43,490 bases of DNA from Actinomycetota bacterium (GCA_009703055.1 WLGW01000007.1:1-43490); one strand, 5' to 3'; shown: positions 24,632 through 33,348, numbered from the stretch's first letter. The notes: generated by a model from the letters alone, not told the origin. Program-made: numbers and translations.

Positions 24632-25995
24632 ACACGAAGAAGAAATTGGTCATCATCGGTGGTGGTCCTGCTGGTCACGCAGCGGCCAGTTCTGCAGCTC
24701 GCAAGGGTGTGGAAGTCGTCCTCGTTGAGCGCGAAATCATCGGCGGTGCCGCACACTTGCTTGACTGCGTGCCTTCAAAGACCATGATCGCCACAGGCGG
24801 CGCCATGAGTTTCACCGAAAGATTGAGCGGTATGGGTCTCGAGAATCGAGATGCTGAGATTGATGTCGCCGCCCTTACTGTGCGTGTGGAAGACATCAAG
24901 AATCAGTTGTCGAGTGATGTCAGTCGCTTGCTGAAGAGCCAGGGCGTGGCCATCATCAATGGTTCGGCCCGCATGCTTGATGAGAAAACTGTTCACGTTG
25001 ATTGCGCTGATGGAACAACACAGGTCATCGTCGCTGACGACATTTTGATTTCAACAGGTACGCGTCCACGTGTTCCAAATTTTGTGACTCCCGATGGCGA
25101 ACGAGTGCTCACAACCCGCGACTGTTATCCACCGCGTGTTTTCCCCGAGAGCATCACGGTGATTGGTTCAGGCGTGACGGGCGTGGAGTTCGCTCACATG
25201 TTTGCTTCATTCGGTGCAAAAGTGACTCTTGTCGTCAGTCGACAGCAAGTCCTTCCCGGCAAAGATCCCGAGGTGGCTGCAGTCTTGGAAGATACTTTCC
25301 TTGCGCGTGGTGTTCGTTTGTTCAAGGGAGCACGTGCAGTAGGCCTGGAGCGCACCGAGACTGGTGTTCGAGTTATTTGTGATGATGGTCGCGTGTCGGA
25401 AACAACACATGCTGTGTTTGCGATCGGATCAATTCCGAACACTGAAGGTCTTGGCTTGGAAGATATTGGCGTGGAGATGGATGGTGGATACATCAACATC
25501 AATCGTCATTGCCAGAGCAACATTGAGCACATCTATGCAGCCGGCGACGTCAGCGGCAAGTTGCCGTTGTCGTCTGTGGCCTCAATGCAAGGGCGCAAAG
25601 TGGCTGAGCAAATTGTGGGTGGCCCACGTGGTCCGCATCGTCATCTGGATTACGACAAGGCTGCATCCGCGATTTTTACAGAACCAGAGATCGCCGACGT
25701 TGGACTTGCGGAAGCAGAGGCATTCGCTTCAGGTCGTAAGATTCGCGTCACGAAGGTTCCATTCTCATCAACTGCGAAAGCGCTGATCAACAACGACTCT
25801 CGCGGTTTTGTGAAGATCATCAGCGACCCTGCAACCGGTGAAGTTCTTGGCGGCTCGATTGTCGGCCGACACGCAGCTGAGCTCATCAGCGTGATTGCAC
25901 TCGCGGTCACTGCGAATCTGAGGGTGACTGACATTGAAGAAAGTCTGATGGTGCATCCGGCTCTTGCTGAAGCCCTTGCCGAGGCAGCTGAATAG
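24628..25995 (+). CDS. LpdA-like flavoprotein, probable NAD(P)H:quinone reductase
   Basis: A 455-residue protein of the flavoprotein disulfide reductase fold. It has the FAD site VIIGGGPAGHAAASSAARKG, the NAD(P) site VIGSGVTGVEFA, the second FAD motif YAAGDVSG, and a C-terminal dimer domain with VHPALAEAL. The redox-active CxxxxC of lipoamide dehydrogenases is broken: at 39-51 it reads GGAAHLLDCVPSK, so only Cys47 remains and Ala42 replaces the other. The same pattern occurs in Mycobacterium tuberculosis LpdA (Rv3303c), a quinone reductase without disulfide activity, and that role is inferred here. The GTG start overlaps the upstream TGA. A strong terminator follows. Confidence 0.88.
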   Translation: MNTKKKLVIIGGGPAGHAAASSAARKGVEVVLVEREIIGGAAHLLDCVPSKTMIATGGAMSFTERLSGMGLENRDAEIDVAALTVRVEDIKNQLSSDVSRLLKSQGVAIINGSARMLDEKTVHVDCADGTTQVIVADDILISTGTRPRVPNFVTPDGERVLTTRDCYPPRVFPESITVIGSGVTGVEFAHMFASFGAKVTLVVSRQQVLPGKDPEVAAVLEDTFLARGVRLFKGARAVGLERTETGVRVICDDGRVSETTHAVFAIGSIPNTEGLGLEDIGVEMDGGYININRHCQSNIEHIYAAGDVSGKLPLSSVASMQGRKVAEQIVGGPRGPHRHLDYDKAASAIFTEPEIADVGLAEAEAFASGRKIRVTKVPFSSTAKALINNDSRGFVKIISDPATGEVLGGSIVGRHAAELISVIALAVTANLRVTDIEESLMVHPALAEALAEAAE

Positions 25996-26007
25996 ATCAG
26001 AGTAAAC

Positions 26008-26040
26008 AAAAAAGCCGGCGAGTTTCCTCGCCGGCTTTTT
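26008..26040. terminator. Bidirectional rho-independent terminator
   Basis: The GC stem GCCGGCGAG (26014-26022) pairs with CTCGCCGGC (26027-26035) around loop TTTC. It is flanked by an A-run on the left and a T-run on the right, so it works for both the lpdA-like gene (+) and the convergent carboxylase gene (-). It is the strongest hairpin seen in the window. Confidence 0.93.
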
Positions 26041-26059
26041 ACGTTCTTGGAACGAGTAG

Positions 26060-27823
26060 TTACTCGATAATGACAACCACGTCGCCAGCACCAACGGTGT
26101 CTCCTGGCTTGACGTTGACAGCCTTAATGGTGCCGCTCTTGTCTGCTTCGATTTGGTTCTCCATCTTCATCGCTTCGAGAACGACAACGCTCTGTCCCGC
26201 TTCGACGGCCTGACCAACTTCGACAAGGACCTTCACGATTGTTCCCTGCATCGGCACTGCGATCTGTCCGCTGCCGCCACCGGCACCGCCACCAGATCCG
26301 GATGCTGAACGTGCAGCCTTCTTCTTTGCAGGACCAGCTGCTGCGACGCCAGCTGATTCAGGCACCCACAACTTCACATCGAAACGACGTCCGTTTACTT
26401 CCACTGTGGTCTGACGCTGCACGAGTGGTGCATCTCCATCTGCAGCGGGTGCAACTGGTGTTGCATCGATACCGGAGAGATCAAGCACTTCTTCCACCCA
26501 CTTTGTGGAGTGTGTGACTGCGGCGAAATCAGGATGTTCGAGGATTGCGATGTCAGCCGGGATCGTTGTGGCGATGCCTTCAACAACCATTTCTTTCAAC
26601 GCACGGATGGTGCGAGCAATCGCTGTTGGGCGATCCTTGCCCCACACGATGACCTTGCCGACCAAGTTGTCGTAGTACTGGCTGATCTCATCGCCTGACT
26701 CATAGCCACCGTCGAAACGAACACCAAAACCATCAGGTGCAACAAGCTTCGTAATCGGACCAGGGGAGGGAAGGAACTTTCCTCCAGCAGGATTTTCTGC
26801 ATTGATGCGAATTTCAATTGCAGCGCCGCGTTGTGCAGCACGAACTTCTTCCTGGGTCATTGGCAAAGATTCACCTGATGCAACGCGAATCTGCCATTCA
26901 ACGAGGTCGATGCCTGTGATGACTTCAGAGACGGGGTGTTCTACCTGAAGACGTGTGTTCATCTCGAGGAAGAAGAAGTCGCCATCTTGGTAGATGAATT
27001 CAACGGTGCCGGCGTTGTAGTACCCAACTGCTTTTGCAGCCTTGACTGCAGCAGCACCCATTGCTTCTTCGACACCGTCAGGCAGACCTGGTGCTGGTGC
27101 TTCTTCAACAAGCTTCTGGTGACGACGCTGAGCGGAGCAGTCGCGGGTCGAAATCCACACAACATTGCCCTGCTTGTCGCCGACCAACTGCACTTCAATG
27201 TGGCGTGGCCATGTGAGGTAGCGCTCAACATAAATCTCATCGCGACCAAAGAAGTTCTTTGCTTCACGCTGGGCGGAGTCCATTGCTTCTTGAACTTCTG
27301 CTTCCGCCTGAACGACTTTCATGCCGCGTCCGCCACCACCAAAGGCAGCCTTGATGGCAACTGGCCAGCCGAACTCTCGACCAAAGTCGATGATCTCTTG
27401 TGCTGATGTGCAGAACTCAGTGGTGCCAGGAACGATAGGTGCGCCGCCACGAAGGGCTGCTTTACGGCTCGAGACCTTGTCGCCCATCTCGTCAATTGCT
27501 TCAGGTGGTGGTCCGATGAAGGCAACACCCATTGCGGTGATTGCGCGAGCGAAGTCGGGGTTCTCGCTGAAGAAGCCGTAGCCAGGGTGCACGCCGTCGG
27601 CGCCACTGTCCTTGATGGCCTTCAAGATCGCTTCGGTATTGAGATAACTCTCGGCTGCGGTCTGGCCGCCGAGTGCGTATGCCTCATCAGCCAAACGCAC
27701 GTGGAGAGCGTTGCGATCGAGCTCTGAATAGACCGCCACGGTGGCGATGCCCATCTCTCGAGCGGCACGGATAACACGGACAGCGATTTCGCCGCGATTG
27801 GCGATAAGGATTTTCTTCAGCAC
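26060..27823 (-). CDS. Acyl-CoA carboxylase alpha subunit (biotin carboxylase + BCCP)
   Basis: A 587-residue AccA3-type subunit. Residues about 1-450 are the ATP-grasp biotin carboxylase (KKILIANRGEIAVRVIRAAREMG, VHPGYGFFSENPDFA, AAFGGGGRGMKVV, FLEMNTRLQVEHPVSE, VEIRINAEN). A Gly/Ala/Lys-rich linker follows at about 500-525. The C-terminal biotinyl domain has the acceptor Lys553 in VLEAMKMENQ. It makes carboxybiotin for an acetyl-, propionyl- or longer acyl-CoA carboxylase; the beta subunit is not in this window. It starts with GTG at 27823, 19 bp from the divergent birA, the enzyme that biotinylates it. Together with the mutase at 17.2 kb it suggests the propionyl-CoA to succinyl-CoA route. 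Confidence 0.95.
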   Translation of the reverse strand: MLKKILIANRGEIAVRVIRAAREMGIATVAVYSELDRNALHVRLADEAYALGGQTAAESYLNTEAILKAIKDSGADGVHPGYGFFSENPDFARAITAMGVAFIGPPPEAIDEMGDKVSSRKAALRGGAPIVPGTTEFCTSAQEIIDFGREFGWPVAIKAAFGGGGRGMKVVQAEAEVQEAMDSAQREAKNFFGRDEIYVERYLTWPRHIEVQLVGDKQGNVVWISTRDCSAQRRHQKLVEEAPAPGLPDGVEEAMGAAAVKAAKAVGYYNAGTVEFIYQDGDFFFLEMNTRLQVEHPVSEVITGIDLVEWQIRVASGESLPMTQEEVRAAQRGAAIEIRINAENPAGGKFLPSPGPITKLVAPDGFGVRFDGGYESGDEISQYYDNLVGKVIVWGKDRPTAIARTIRALKEMVVEGIATTIPADIAILEHPDFAAVTHSTKWVEEVLDLSGIDATPVAPAADGDAPLVQRQTTVEVNGRRFDVKLWVPESAGVAAAGPAKKKAARSASGSGGGAGGGSGQIAVPMQGTIVKVLVEVGQAVEAGQSVVVLEAMKMENQIEADKSGTIKAVNVKPGDTVGAGDVVVIIE

Positions 27824-27830
27824 AGGGGAC

Positions 27831-27836
27831 TAGTTT
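27831..27836 (+). promoter_or_regulatory. -10-like box (TAGTTT) for birA, inside ACTAGT palindrome
   Basis: TAGTTT lies 6 nt before the birA ATG. It overlaps the 6-bp palindrome ACTAGT at 27829-27834 in the 19-bp gap between birA and the carboxylase gene, so both promoters must overlap. Confidence 0.4.
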
Positions 27837-27842
27837 GCCCTG

Positions 27843-28589
27843 ATGGACCACCTCAATGCGAACCAATCCGGACATTGGCATGTCACATCCGTTACAGAGA
27901 CGGGCAGTACGAATGCCGACCTGCTCGCTCAGGGGGCTGCGGGAGCCCCGGACAGGACAGTTCTGCGGGCCGATTACCAGTCTGCAGGCCGTGGACGGCT
28001 GGATCGGACCTGGGAAGCCCCCAGAGGGGTCAATCTGCTTGTCTCGCTGCTGTTTCGAGAGGTTCCCTCCCGATTGCACGTTCTCACCCAGGTCGTGGCT
28101 CTCGCGGCGACTCAGGTGGCCCGGGATTGCGGGGTACCAGCGGTACTGAAGTGGCCGAACGACATCTTGGTCGGGACTCAGAAGTTGGCGGGCATTTTGG
28201 CTCAGGCCGCACCCGTAGGGCCGGACGGAAAGATTCCATTTGTGGTGGTGGGTATCGGATGCAACCTCGGATGGGCTCCGCCCGATGCTGCGTCACTTGC
28301 TTCCAGTGGATGGTCGCGTGAGATCACTCCCGATGAGTTCTTGAAAGCGATGCTGCCTGAGATTGATCGCCTGTTGGCACTGACCGACGAAGAAATGAAT
28401 GCGGAATATGTCTCACAACTTGCGACGATTGGTTCTCGTGTTCGGGTGGAGATGCCCACTGGTGAAGACATTGTTGGTCGAGCAATGAGCGTTGAACTTG
28501 ATGGACGACTTGTTGTTCTCGATGATTGTGCGGTGACGCATCGCATCGACACCGCAGATGTGGTGCATCTTCGCCCTGCATCGGACTGA
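27843..28589 (+). CDS. birA: Biotin-protein ligase (monofunctional)
   Basis: A 248-residue biotin-[acetyl-CoA-carboxylase] ligase. The catalytic domain shows ETGSTNADLLAQ, the biotinyl-AMP loop SAGRGRLDRTW, VNLLVSLLFR, KWPNDILVGTQKLAGIL and VVGIGCNLGW. The C-terminal SH3-like domain ends in GRLVVLDDCAVTHRI. There is no N-terminal winged helix, so it is unlikely to be a transcriptional repressor like E. coli BirA. It is divergent from its presumed substrate gene, the biotin carboxylase/BCCP, and its 3' end is followed within 13 nt by the preferred start of the LCP gene. Confidence 0.95.
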   Translation: MDHLNANQSGHWHVTSVTETGSTNADLLAQGAAGAPDRTVLRADYQSAGRGRLDRTWEAPRGVNLLVSLLFREVPSRLHVLTQVVALAATQVARDCGVPAVLKWPNDILVGTQKLAGILAQAAPVGPDGKIPFVVVGIGCNLGWAPPDAASLASSGWSREITPDEFLKAMLPEIDRLLALTDEEMNAEYVSQLATIGSRVRVEMPTGEDIVGRAMSVELDGRLVVLDDCAVTHRIDTADVVHLRPASD

Positions 28590-28590
28590 G

Positions 28591-28596
28591 TACCGT
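28591..28596 (+). promoter_or_regulatory. -10-like box (TACCGT) for LCP gene
   Basis: TACCGT lies 6 nt before the GTG at 28603, immediately after the birA stop. It supports that GTG over the upstream in-frame ATG at 28558. Confidence 0.45.
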
Positions 28597-28602
28597 AGAG
28601 AT

Positions 28603-29613
28603 GTGCCTGTAGACCAAGGAATTTCTCGCGTCACGGGTGCGCCCCGTTGGATGCTTGTTGTTTCCATTGCGTTAGTCACCAGCCTTGCGGGCGCTTTAGG
28701 AATCGTTCGGGCAACAAATTCACAGATGGATCAAGTCGGTCGAGTTTCTGTGGTCACTCCTGTGCTGTCTCCGGCTTCTGACGGTTTTGAAAACTATTTG
28801 CTTGTTGGGTCTGACTCGCGTGCAAGCGCCACAGAGGGCGACGAAGACTTTGCCGTTGTAGGGAGCGAAGCGACAAGCCCCGGTCAACGCTCTGACACAT
28901 TGATCGTTGTTCATGTGAATACGAAAGATTCCACCGTCACCACGATGTCTATTCCTCGCGACCTGTGGGCACGCATGGGTGATTCCAACACCTTCAAGAA
29001 AATCAATTCGGCATATCAACGAGGCCCCGATGTTTTGGTGCGGACCGTGCAGCGGGCCTTAAACATTCCGATTCATCACTATGTCGAGGTGAACTTTTCT
29101 GGGTTTAAGGAAATAGTTGATGCCATTGGCGGTGTCCGCATTTGTGTGCCGAGAGCGTCGCGAGACAAGCACACTGGTTTCTTCATTGGTCGCAAGGCGT
29201 GCAAACTGCAGTCCGGTGCCGATGCATTGCGCTATGCGCGTTCAAGACATCTGGAAGAAAAGATTGATGGTCAGTGGAAGCTTGAGCCAACAGGCGACGT
29301 TGGTCGCGGAAATCGTCAGCGTGCATTCATGTCAATGCTGGCCAAAGACACGGCTTTGTTTCTCGCGCGCAATCCAATGGAGACAAGCAAAGTATTGACC
29401 GCGTTTGCTTCCGCCGTTTCAGTGGATGAGGGTCTCGATCTGATTGATCTCGGTCGTAAATTGCGACCGATGGGTGATGGCACATCTCAGTCGTACACAC
29501 TGCCAGTTGATAGTGATATGTCGACAGGGTCATTCACATTCACTTTGAATAACGATGCTCAACCGCTACTCGCGTTCTTCGCAGGACTCGCTACTGCTCC
29601 TGCTGTTGACTAA
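28603..29613 (+). CDS. LytR-CpsA-Psr (LCP) family wall-polymer ligase
   Basis: A 336-residue type II membrane protein: a short cytosolic N-terminus, one membrane helix (MLVVSIALVTSLAGALGIV, about 18-36), then the extracytoplasmic LCP domain. Conserved parts are YLLVGSDSRA, QRSDTLIVVHVN, TMSIPRDLWA, INSAYQRG, VNFSGFKEIVDAIGGV, ALRYARSRH and DVGRGNRQRAFM, including the Arg and Asp residues that hold the polyprenyl-pyrophosphate. LCP enzymes transfer wall polysaccharides from undecaprenyl carriers to peptidoglycan; in mycobacteria this is arabinogalactan. With glf and glfT2 in the same window, galactan attachment is a reasonable but unproven inference. The GTG start is chosen over an ATG 45 nt upstream that overlaps birA. 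Confidence 0.92.
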   Translation: MPVDQGISRVTGAPRWMLVVSIALVTSLAGALGIVRATNSQMDQVGRVSVVTPVLSPASDGFENYLLVGSDSRASATEGDEDFAVVGSEATSPGQRSDTLIVVHVNTKDSTVTTMSIPRDLWARMGDSNTFKKINSAYQRGPDVLVRTVQRALNIPIHHYVEVNFSGFKEIVDAIGGVRICVPRASRDKHTGFFIGRKACKLQSGADALRYARSRHLEEKIDGQWKLEPTGDVGRGNRQRAFMSMLAKDTALFLARNPMETSKVLTAFASAVSVDEGLDLIDLGRKLRPMGDGTSQSYTLPVDSDMSTGSFTFTLNNDAQPLLAFFAGLATAPAVD

Positions 29614-31684
29614 CTCGACGGCGAAGTCTTTCAGAAAAATCAGCGGAACTAATGGGCTCGCCAATGCGGTTGCCCTGCAGAAGATCGCAGCCCAAGACTT
29701 TGAGACGCTGCACATGATCTTCGGTGGTAACCCATTCGGCACACACCAACAAGTTGAGAGAGTGCGCTAACTGAATGAGTGAACGCACCATGGGATCATC
29801 GCCACCGTCGGTGCGGCCAACATCACGCACCAAGGTGCCGTCGAGTTTGAGAAGGTCTGCAGGGAACGTACGTAGCGATGCAAGCGATGAGTATCCCGAA
29901 CCAAAGTCATCGACGGCAATGCGTACACCTTGGCGCTTGAGTGCTGTGACAGTGCGAAGAACGGAAGGATTGTTCTCCACCAGGTTTGCTTCCGATGTCT
30001 CAAAGACAAGTTGAGAACCTTCAAGACCGTTGTTGCGCAGAATTGTCAGTGCACGATCAACAAATGTGATGTCAGAGAGTTGGCGACGTGAGGCATTGAC
30101 ATGAATCGACATTGATCGGTCGACAATGCCGTCGTTAATCCACTGCGCAACGGTGTGTGCACCTTGCTCCAACACCCAGTCACCAATCGGTGCGATGAGT
30201 CCTGATTCATCCGCAAGGTCAAGGAAAGCGGCAGGCGCAAGGAGACCGCGTGTGGGGTGATTCCATCGCAAGAGCGCTTCGGCAGCAACAACTCTTCCGG
30301 TGTGCGCTGATTCGATGGGCTGGAACAGAACGCTGAACTGATTTGCAGCAAGTGCTTGTTCTAACTCAGACGACAACTGCAAGCGCTCTCGTGCTGCAGT
30401 GCGCATCTCTTCGCTGTAGAGCTCTGAGCGACCGCGGCCACGTTGTTTTGCGCGATACATCGCAGTGTCGGCGGATCGAAGAAGAGTCACAGCGGCATCG
30501 GCAGCGGATTCCGTTGCAAGGAGTTCTGGTGTTGACATTGCAACACCGACGCTTGCGCCCGCTTCAATCTCAACACCTTGTAGAACCAATGGCCCTGTGA
30601 TGGAGGTACGAATTCGCTCGGCGACATCAAGTGCCACTTGCTCATCGAGCAATCCCTCACACAACACGACGAATTCATCACCACTGATTCGCGCCACAAG
30701 GTCACTCGGGCGAGTGGCTGCTGCGAGTCGTCGCGAGACAGACACAATGAGTTGGTCGCCGACGGCATGACCAATCGTGTCGTTGACGTGTTTGAGTTTG
30801 TCAAGGTCAATGAAAAGAACGGCAACTGTGGCGTGGGTTGTGCGACTGCGCTCTAAGGCTTCGGTTGTCTTGCGAACAAAAAGAACCCTGTTCGGCAAAC
30901 CAGTGAGTGCATCATGAGTTGCTTGGCGAGCAAGTTCTGATTGGGTCTGGCGTTCTTCTGTGATGTCACGAGTAATGGTGGCCCAGTGATGCACACTGCC
31001 ATCGGCATCACGAACAACTTGAACGACAACTTCGAGGATGCGCGCGATTCCGTCGGGGGAGCGGAAACCGATCTCGCCTTCCCAACGATTCGGCGAACCA
31101 GTTGGTGGTGCTGCATCAAGCAATACCCGGGGCAGTTGATCGCGCACTGCTTGCATAAATGCACGAGCAGCAACATCGCCATGGCCTGCACCAGGGTCAG
31201 TCACACCAATCAGAGTGCGCGCCGTGTCGTTAGCAAAAGCAAGTTCTCCGACGCGATCAAAAACAATGACTGCATCACCAGAGACATCGAGAAGGCCAAC
31301 AAGTTGATCAGAGAGTTGGCGTTGCGTGACGAGAGATGTGCAATCAATTGCGGTGCCGACGTATCCAGTCACAATGTTGTCGATGATGACTGGTTGTGTT
31401 GAGATTTGAATCCACACTGCTTCGCCTGTTGCGCGACCAATACGGAACTCAACAGCAAATGTTCCGCCGTTCGTACGAAAGTCAACCCAACGACGTTCGC
31501 ATTCGGTGCGTTCGTGCGGCAATGCATTTGTCCACGGTGCGGTTCCGACAACGAGTGGTGCGCCGTTCAGAACTAGTGATCGGAATGCTTCGTTGCCAGT
31601 GAGAAGTCGACAATTGGTGTCGGTCTCAAATACGCCAATCGGCAGGGCAGCAGTCGTTGCATCGATATCTGTATTCTCACAGAT
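29591..31684 (-). CDS. PAS-PAS-GGDEF-EAL cyclic-di-GMP protein (start codon uncertain)
   Basis: A soluble signalling protein. From a TTG at 31522 it has 643 residues: the end of a first PAS domain, a second PAS (about 70-190), a GGDEF domain with SGDEF at 280-284 and an inhibitory-site-like RPSD at 271-274, and an EAL domain with AEALLRW (EAL at 415-417), VNASRRQLS, DDFGSGYSS, LKLDG and LGCDLLQG. The usual AEGVET reads AEWVTT, so phosphodiesterase activity is not certain. The first PAS clearly starts further upstream (ALPIGVFETD, GNEAFRSL), but no ATG, GTG or TTG exists in frame up to the stop at 31787. An ATC at 31684 has AGAGGG six nt upstream and is used as the tentative start. The gene overlaps the LCP end by 23 bp. 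Confidence 0.82.
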   Translation of the reverse strand: MCENTDIDATTAALPIGVFETDTNCRLLTGNEAFRSLVLNGAPLVVGTAPWTNALPHERTECERRWVDFRTNGGTFAVEFRIGRATGEAVWIQISTQPVIIDNIVTGYVGTAIDCTSLVTQRQLSDQLVGLLDVSGDAVIVFDRVGELAFANDTARTLIGVTDPGAGHGDVAARAFMQAVRDQLPRVLLDAAPPTGSPNRWEGEIGFRSPDGIARILEVVVQVVRDADGSVHHWATITRDITEERQTQSELARQATHDALTGLPNRVLFVRKTTEALERSRTTHATVAVLFIDLDKLKHVNDTIGHAVGDQLIVSVSRRLAAATRPSDLVARISGDEFVVLCEGLLDEQVALDVAERIRTSITGPLVLQGVEIEAGASVGVAMSTPELLATESAADAAVTLLRSADTAMYRAKQRGRGRSELYSEEMRTAARERLQLSSELEQALAANQFSVLFQPIESAHTGRVVAAEALLRWNHPTRGLLAPAAFLDLADESGLIAPIGDWVLEQGAHTVAQWINDGIVDRSMSIHVNASRRQLSDITFVDRALTILRNNGLEGSQLVFETSEANLVENNPSVLRTVTALKRQGVRIAVDDFGSGYSSLASLRTFPADLLKLDGTLVRDVGRTDGGDDPMVRSLIQLAHSLNLLVCAEWVTTEDHVQRLKVLGCDLLQGNRIGEPISSADFSERLRRRVSQQQEQ

Positions 31685-31728
31685 TAAACGCCCTCTGCGG
31701 TGGACTGACCCCTCAGTGTGGTTGTCAA

Positions 31729-32334
31729 CTACCGAGAGTAGGTGAAGTCGTTCGTGCCGACTTCGAGCACCACCGAGTTCATCTGCTCAATGATGCTGGA
31801 GGCTGTCGAGTACTTCTGTGTGTCCACGAGTGAGCTGAGTGCATACAAGGTGATGCTGAATGAGTGGGTGGAACCATCCGGTGGGCATGGCGCTGCATAG
31901 CCACGTTTCTTTTCACTGTTCTCGGCCACGTATGCGCCTGTCGGATTCGTGTTCTCCGAGATGGTGGTCACGGTGGGATCGATGTTTGTGATGACCCAGT
32001 GGATGTAGTCGGTCTTATCTCTGTCGGTCAGAACGATGCCGAATGCCTTTGTTTCAGAGGGTGCTGATGACCACGCAAGAGGCGGGGAGAGCGCTTCTCC
32101 ATCACATGTGTAACGCGGATCGATGGCGGTGCCGCTGGCCCACGGGGCGGTCAGGGTCAGCGGATCTGACTGCTCGATAACGGCGTCGCCTTCGGGAGGA
32201 AGGGTGCTTCCTGGGCTAACAGCAGCAATTTGGTTGGGGGTTGGTTCCTGCATCGTTCGTCCATCGGTGGAACATGAAACGAGGGCAACGGCAGCGCACA
32301 CGGCGATAGCGATGGTGGAACGCAGAGAACTCAT
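31729..32334 (-). CDS. YbhB/YbcL (PEBP) family lipoprotein
   Basis: A 201-residue lipoprotein with a signal sequence ending in a VSC lipobox (Cys about residue 21) and a linker rich in Pro, Ser and Thr. It has a phosphatidylethanolamine-binding-protein fold. IDPRYTCDGEALSPPLAW and ETKAFGIVLTDRD, then DYIHWVITNI and GYAAPCPPDGSTHSFSITLYAL, cover the anion-binding pocket with conserved Asp and His. Bacterial members have no settled function, although the pocket binds phosphate-like ligands. The ATG at 32334 has TAGAGT 7 nt upstream. It is divergent from mca. Confidence 0.9.
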   Translation of the reverse strand: MSSLRSTIAIAVCAAVALVSCSTDGRTMQEPTPNQIAAVSPGSTLPPEGDAVIEQSDPLTLTAPWASGTAIDPRYTCDGEALSPPLAWSSAPSETKAFGIVLTDRDKTDYIHWVITNIDPTVTTISENTNPTGAYVAENSEKKRGYAAPCPPDGSTHSFSITLYALSSLVDTQKYSTASSIIEQMNSVVLEVGTNDFTYSR

Positions 32335-32341
32335 TGATGTG

Positions 32342-32347
32342 ACTCTA
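32342..32347 (-). promoter_or_regulatory. -10-like box (TAGAGT) for PEBP lipoprotein gene
   Basis: On the minus strand TAGAGT lies 7 nt before the ATG at 32334. Confidence 0.4.
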
Positions 32348-32381
32348 TTCAGTGCATCGGTTGTCCGTGGGTTGCCCTCAC

Positions 32382-32387
32382 TATCCT
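32382..32387 (+). promoter_or_regulatory. -10-like box (TATCCT) for mca
   Basis: TATCCT lies 7 nt before the second in-frame ATG (32395) and only 1 nt before the first (32389). A leaderless start would therefore favour 32395. Confidence 0.35.
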
Positions 32388-32388
32388 G

Positions 32389-33333
32389 ATGAAGATGCCG
32401 ACGCAGCCTCTGTCTTCAACTGGAGAACCATTGTGCTTGATGACCATTCATGCACATCCTGATGATGAGGCATCGAAGGGTGCACCAACAGTGGCTCGAT
32501 ACTTTGCCGAAGGTGTGCGCACTGTGCTGGTGTGCTGCACTGGCGGCGAAGAAGGTGATCTGCAGAATCCCGCTTTGCGTGAGCCTGGTCAACCGTTCCA
32601 TGGTGCGACTCCCGAAGAAGAGCGCGAAATTATTGCGCGCCTGCGTCCTGATGAACTGAGACGGTCCACAGAAGCAATTGGATTTAGTGCGGTGCACATG
32701 CTGGGTTACCGCGACTCTGGCATGGCAGGGTCAGAACCCAACAAGCATCCTGATTGCTTTCATATGGCCGACATTGATGAAGCCACCGGCAGGCTCGTTG
32801 CGCTGATTCGTGCAGAGAAGCCGCAAGTCGTTTTGACATACAACGACGATCAAGCCGGATACCCACATCCCGATCATTTGCGAGTGCACGACATCAGCCT
32901 CTTGGCGTTCGAACGCGCAGGTGATCCCACGTGGTATCCAGAACTCGGCGCACCATGGCAAGTGTCAAAGATGTATTACACGTTGTGGGCCAAGGAACGC
33001 ATTACTGCAGTGCATGAAGCGTTGTTGCTGAAGTTCGGTGAGTCGCCCTTTGATGAGAAGTGGCTCGCGCGTCCGTCTCAGGATCATCGCATCACCACTC
33101 GTCTTGAGATCGGCAAGTACTTGCGTGCTCGCACCGAGTCACTCCTTGCTCATGCGACCCAAATTGACCCAACGTCAAAGTGGTGGTTTGGTCTTGACGA
33201 TGACGAGTTAGCCAAGGTGTACCCGTGGGAAGACTGGATTCTTGCAAAGAGCATCTATGCGCCACTTCCTGAAGGCATGCAGGAAACTGACTTGTTCTTT
33301 GCAGTGCGTGAGCACGTCTCTGTCAACTCGTAG
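32389..33333 (+). CDS. mca: Mycothiol S-conjugate amidase
   Basis: A 314-residue PIG-L/LmbE-fold zinc amidase that cleaves mycothiol S-conjugates during detoxification in Actinobacteria. The zinc site is HAHPDDEASKGA plus the later PHPDHLRVHD. VLVCCTGGEEGDLQNPAL and EIIARLRPDELRRSTEAIG with MLGYRDSGM are characteristic of Mca, as is the WWFGLDD segment near the C-terminus. Mca and MshB are close paralogues; the extended C-terminal half and KGAPTVARY favour Mca. The start could be the ATG at 32395, two codons later. It implies mycothiol as the low-molecular-weight thiol, in line with the isomerase-like protein at 37.7 kb. Confidence 0.92.
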   Translation: MKMPTQPLSSTGEPLCLMTIHAHPDDEASKGAPTVARYFAEGVRTVLVCCTGGEEGDLQNPALREPGQPFHGATPEEEREIIARLRPDELRRSTEAIGFSAVHMLGYRDSGMAGSEPNKHPDCFHMADIDEATGRLVALIRAEKPQVVLTYNDDQAGYPHPDHLRVHDISLLAFERAGDPTWYPELGAPWQVSKMYYTLWAKERITAVHEALLLKFGESPFDEKWLARPSQDHRITTRLEIGKYLRARTESLLAHATQIDPTSKWWFGLDDDELAKVYPWEDWILAKSIYAPLPEGMQETDLFFAVREHVSVNS

Positions 33334-33348
33334 TTGACGGTGCAGTAA

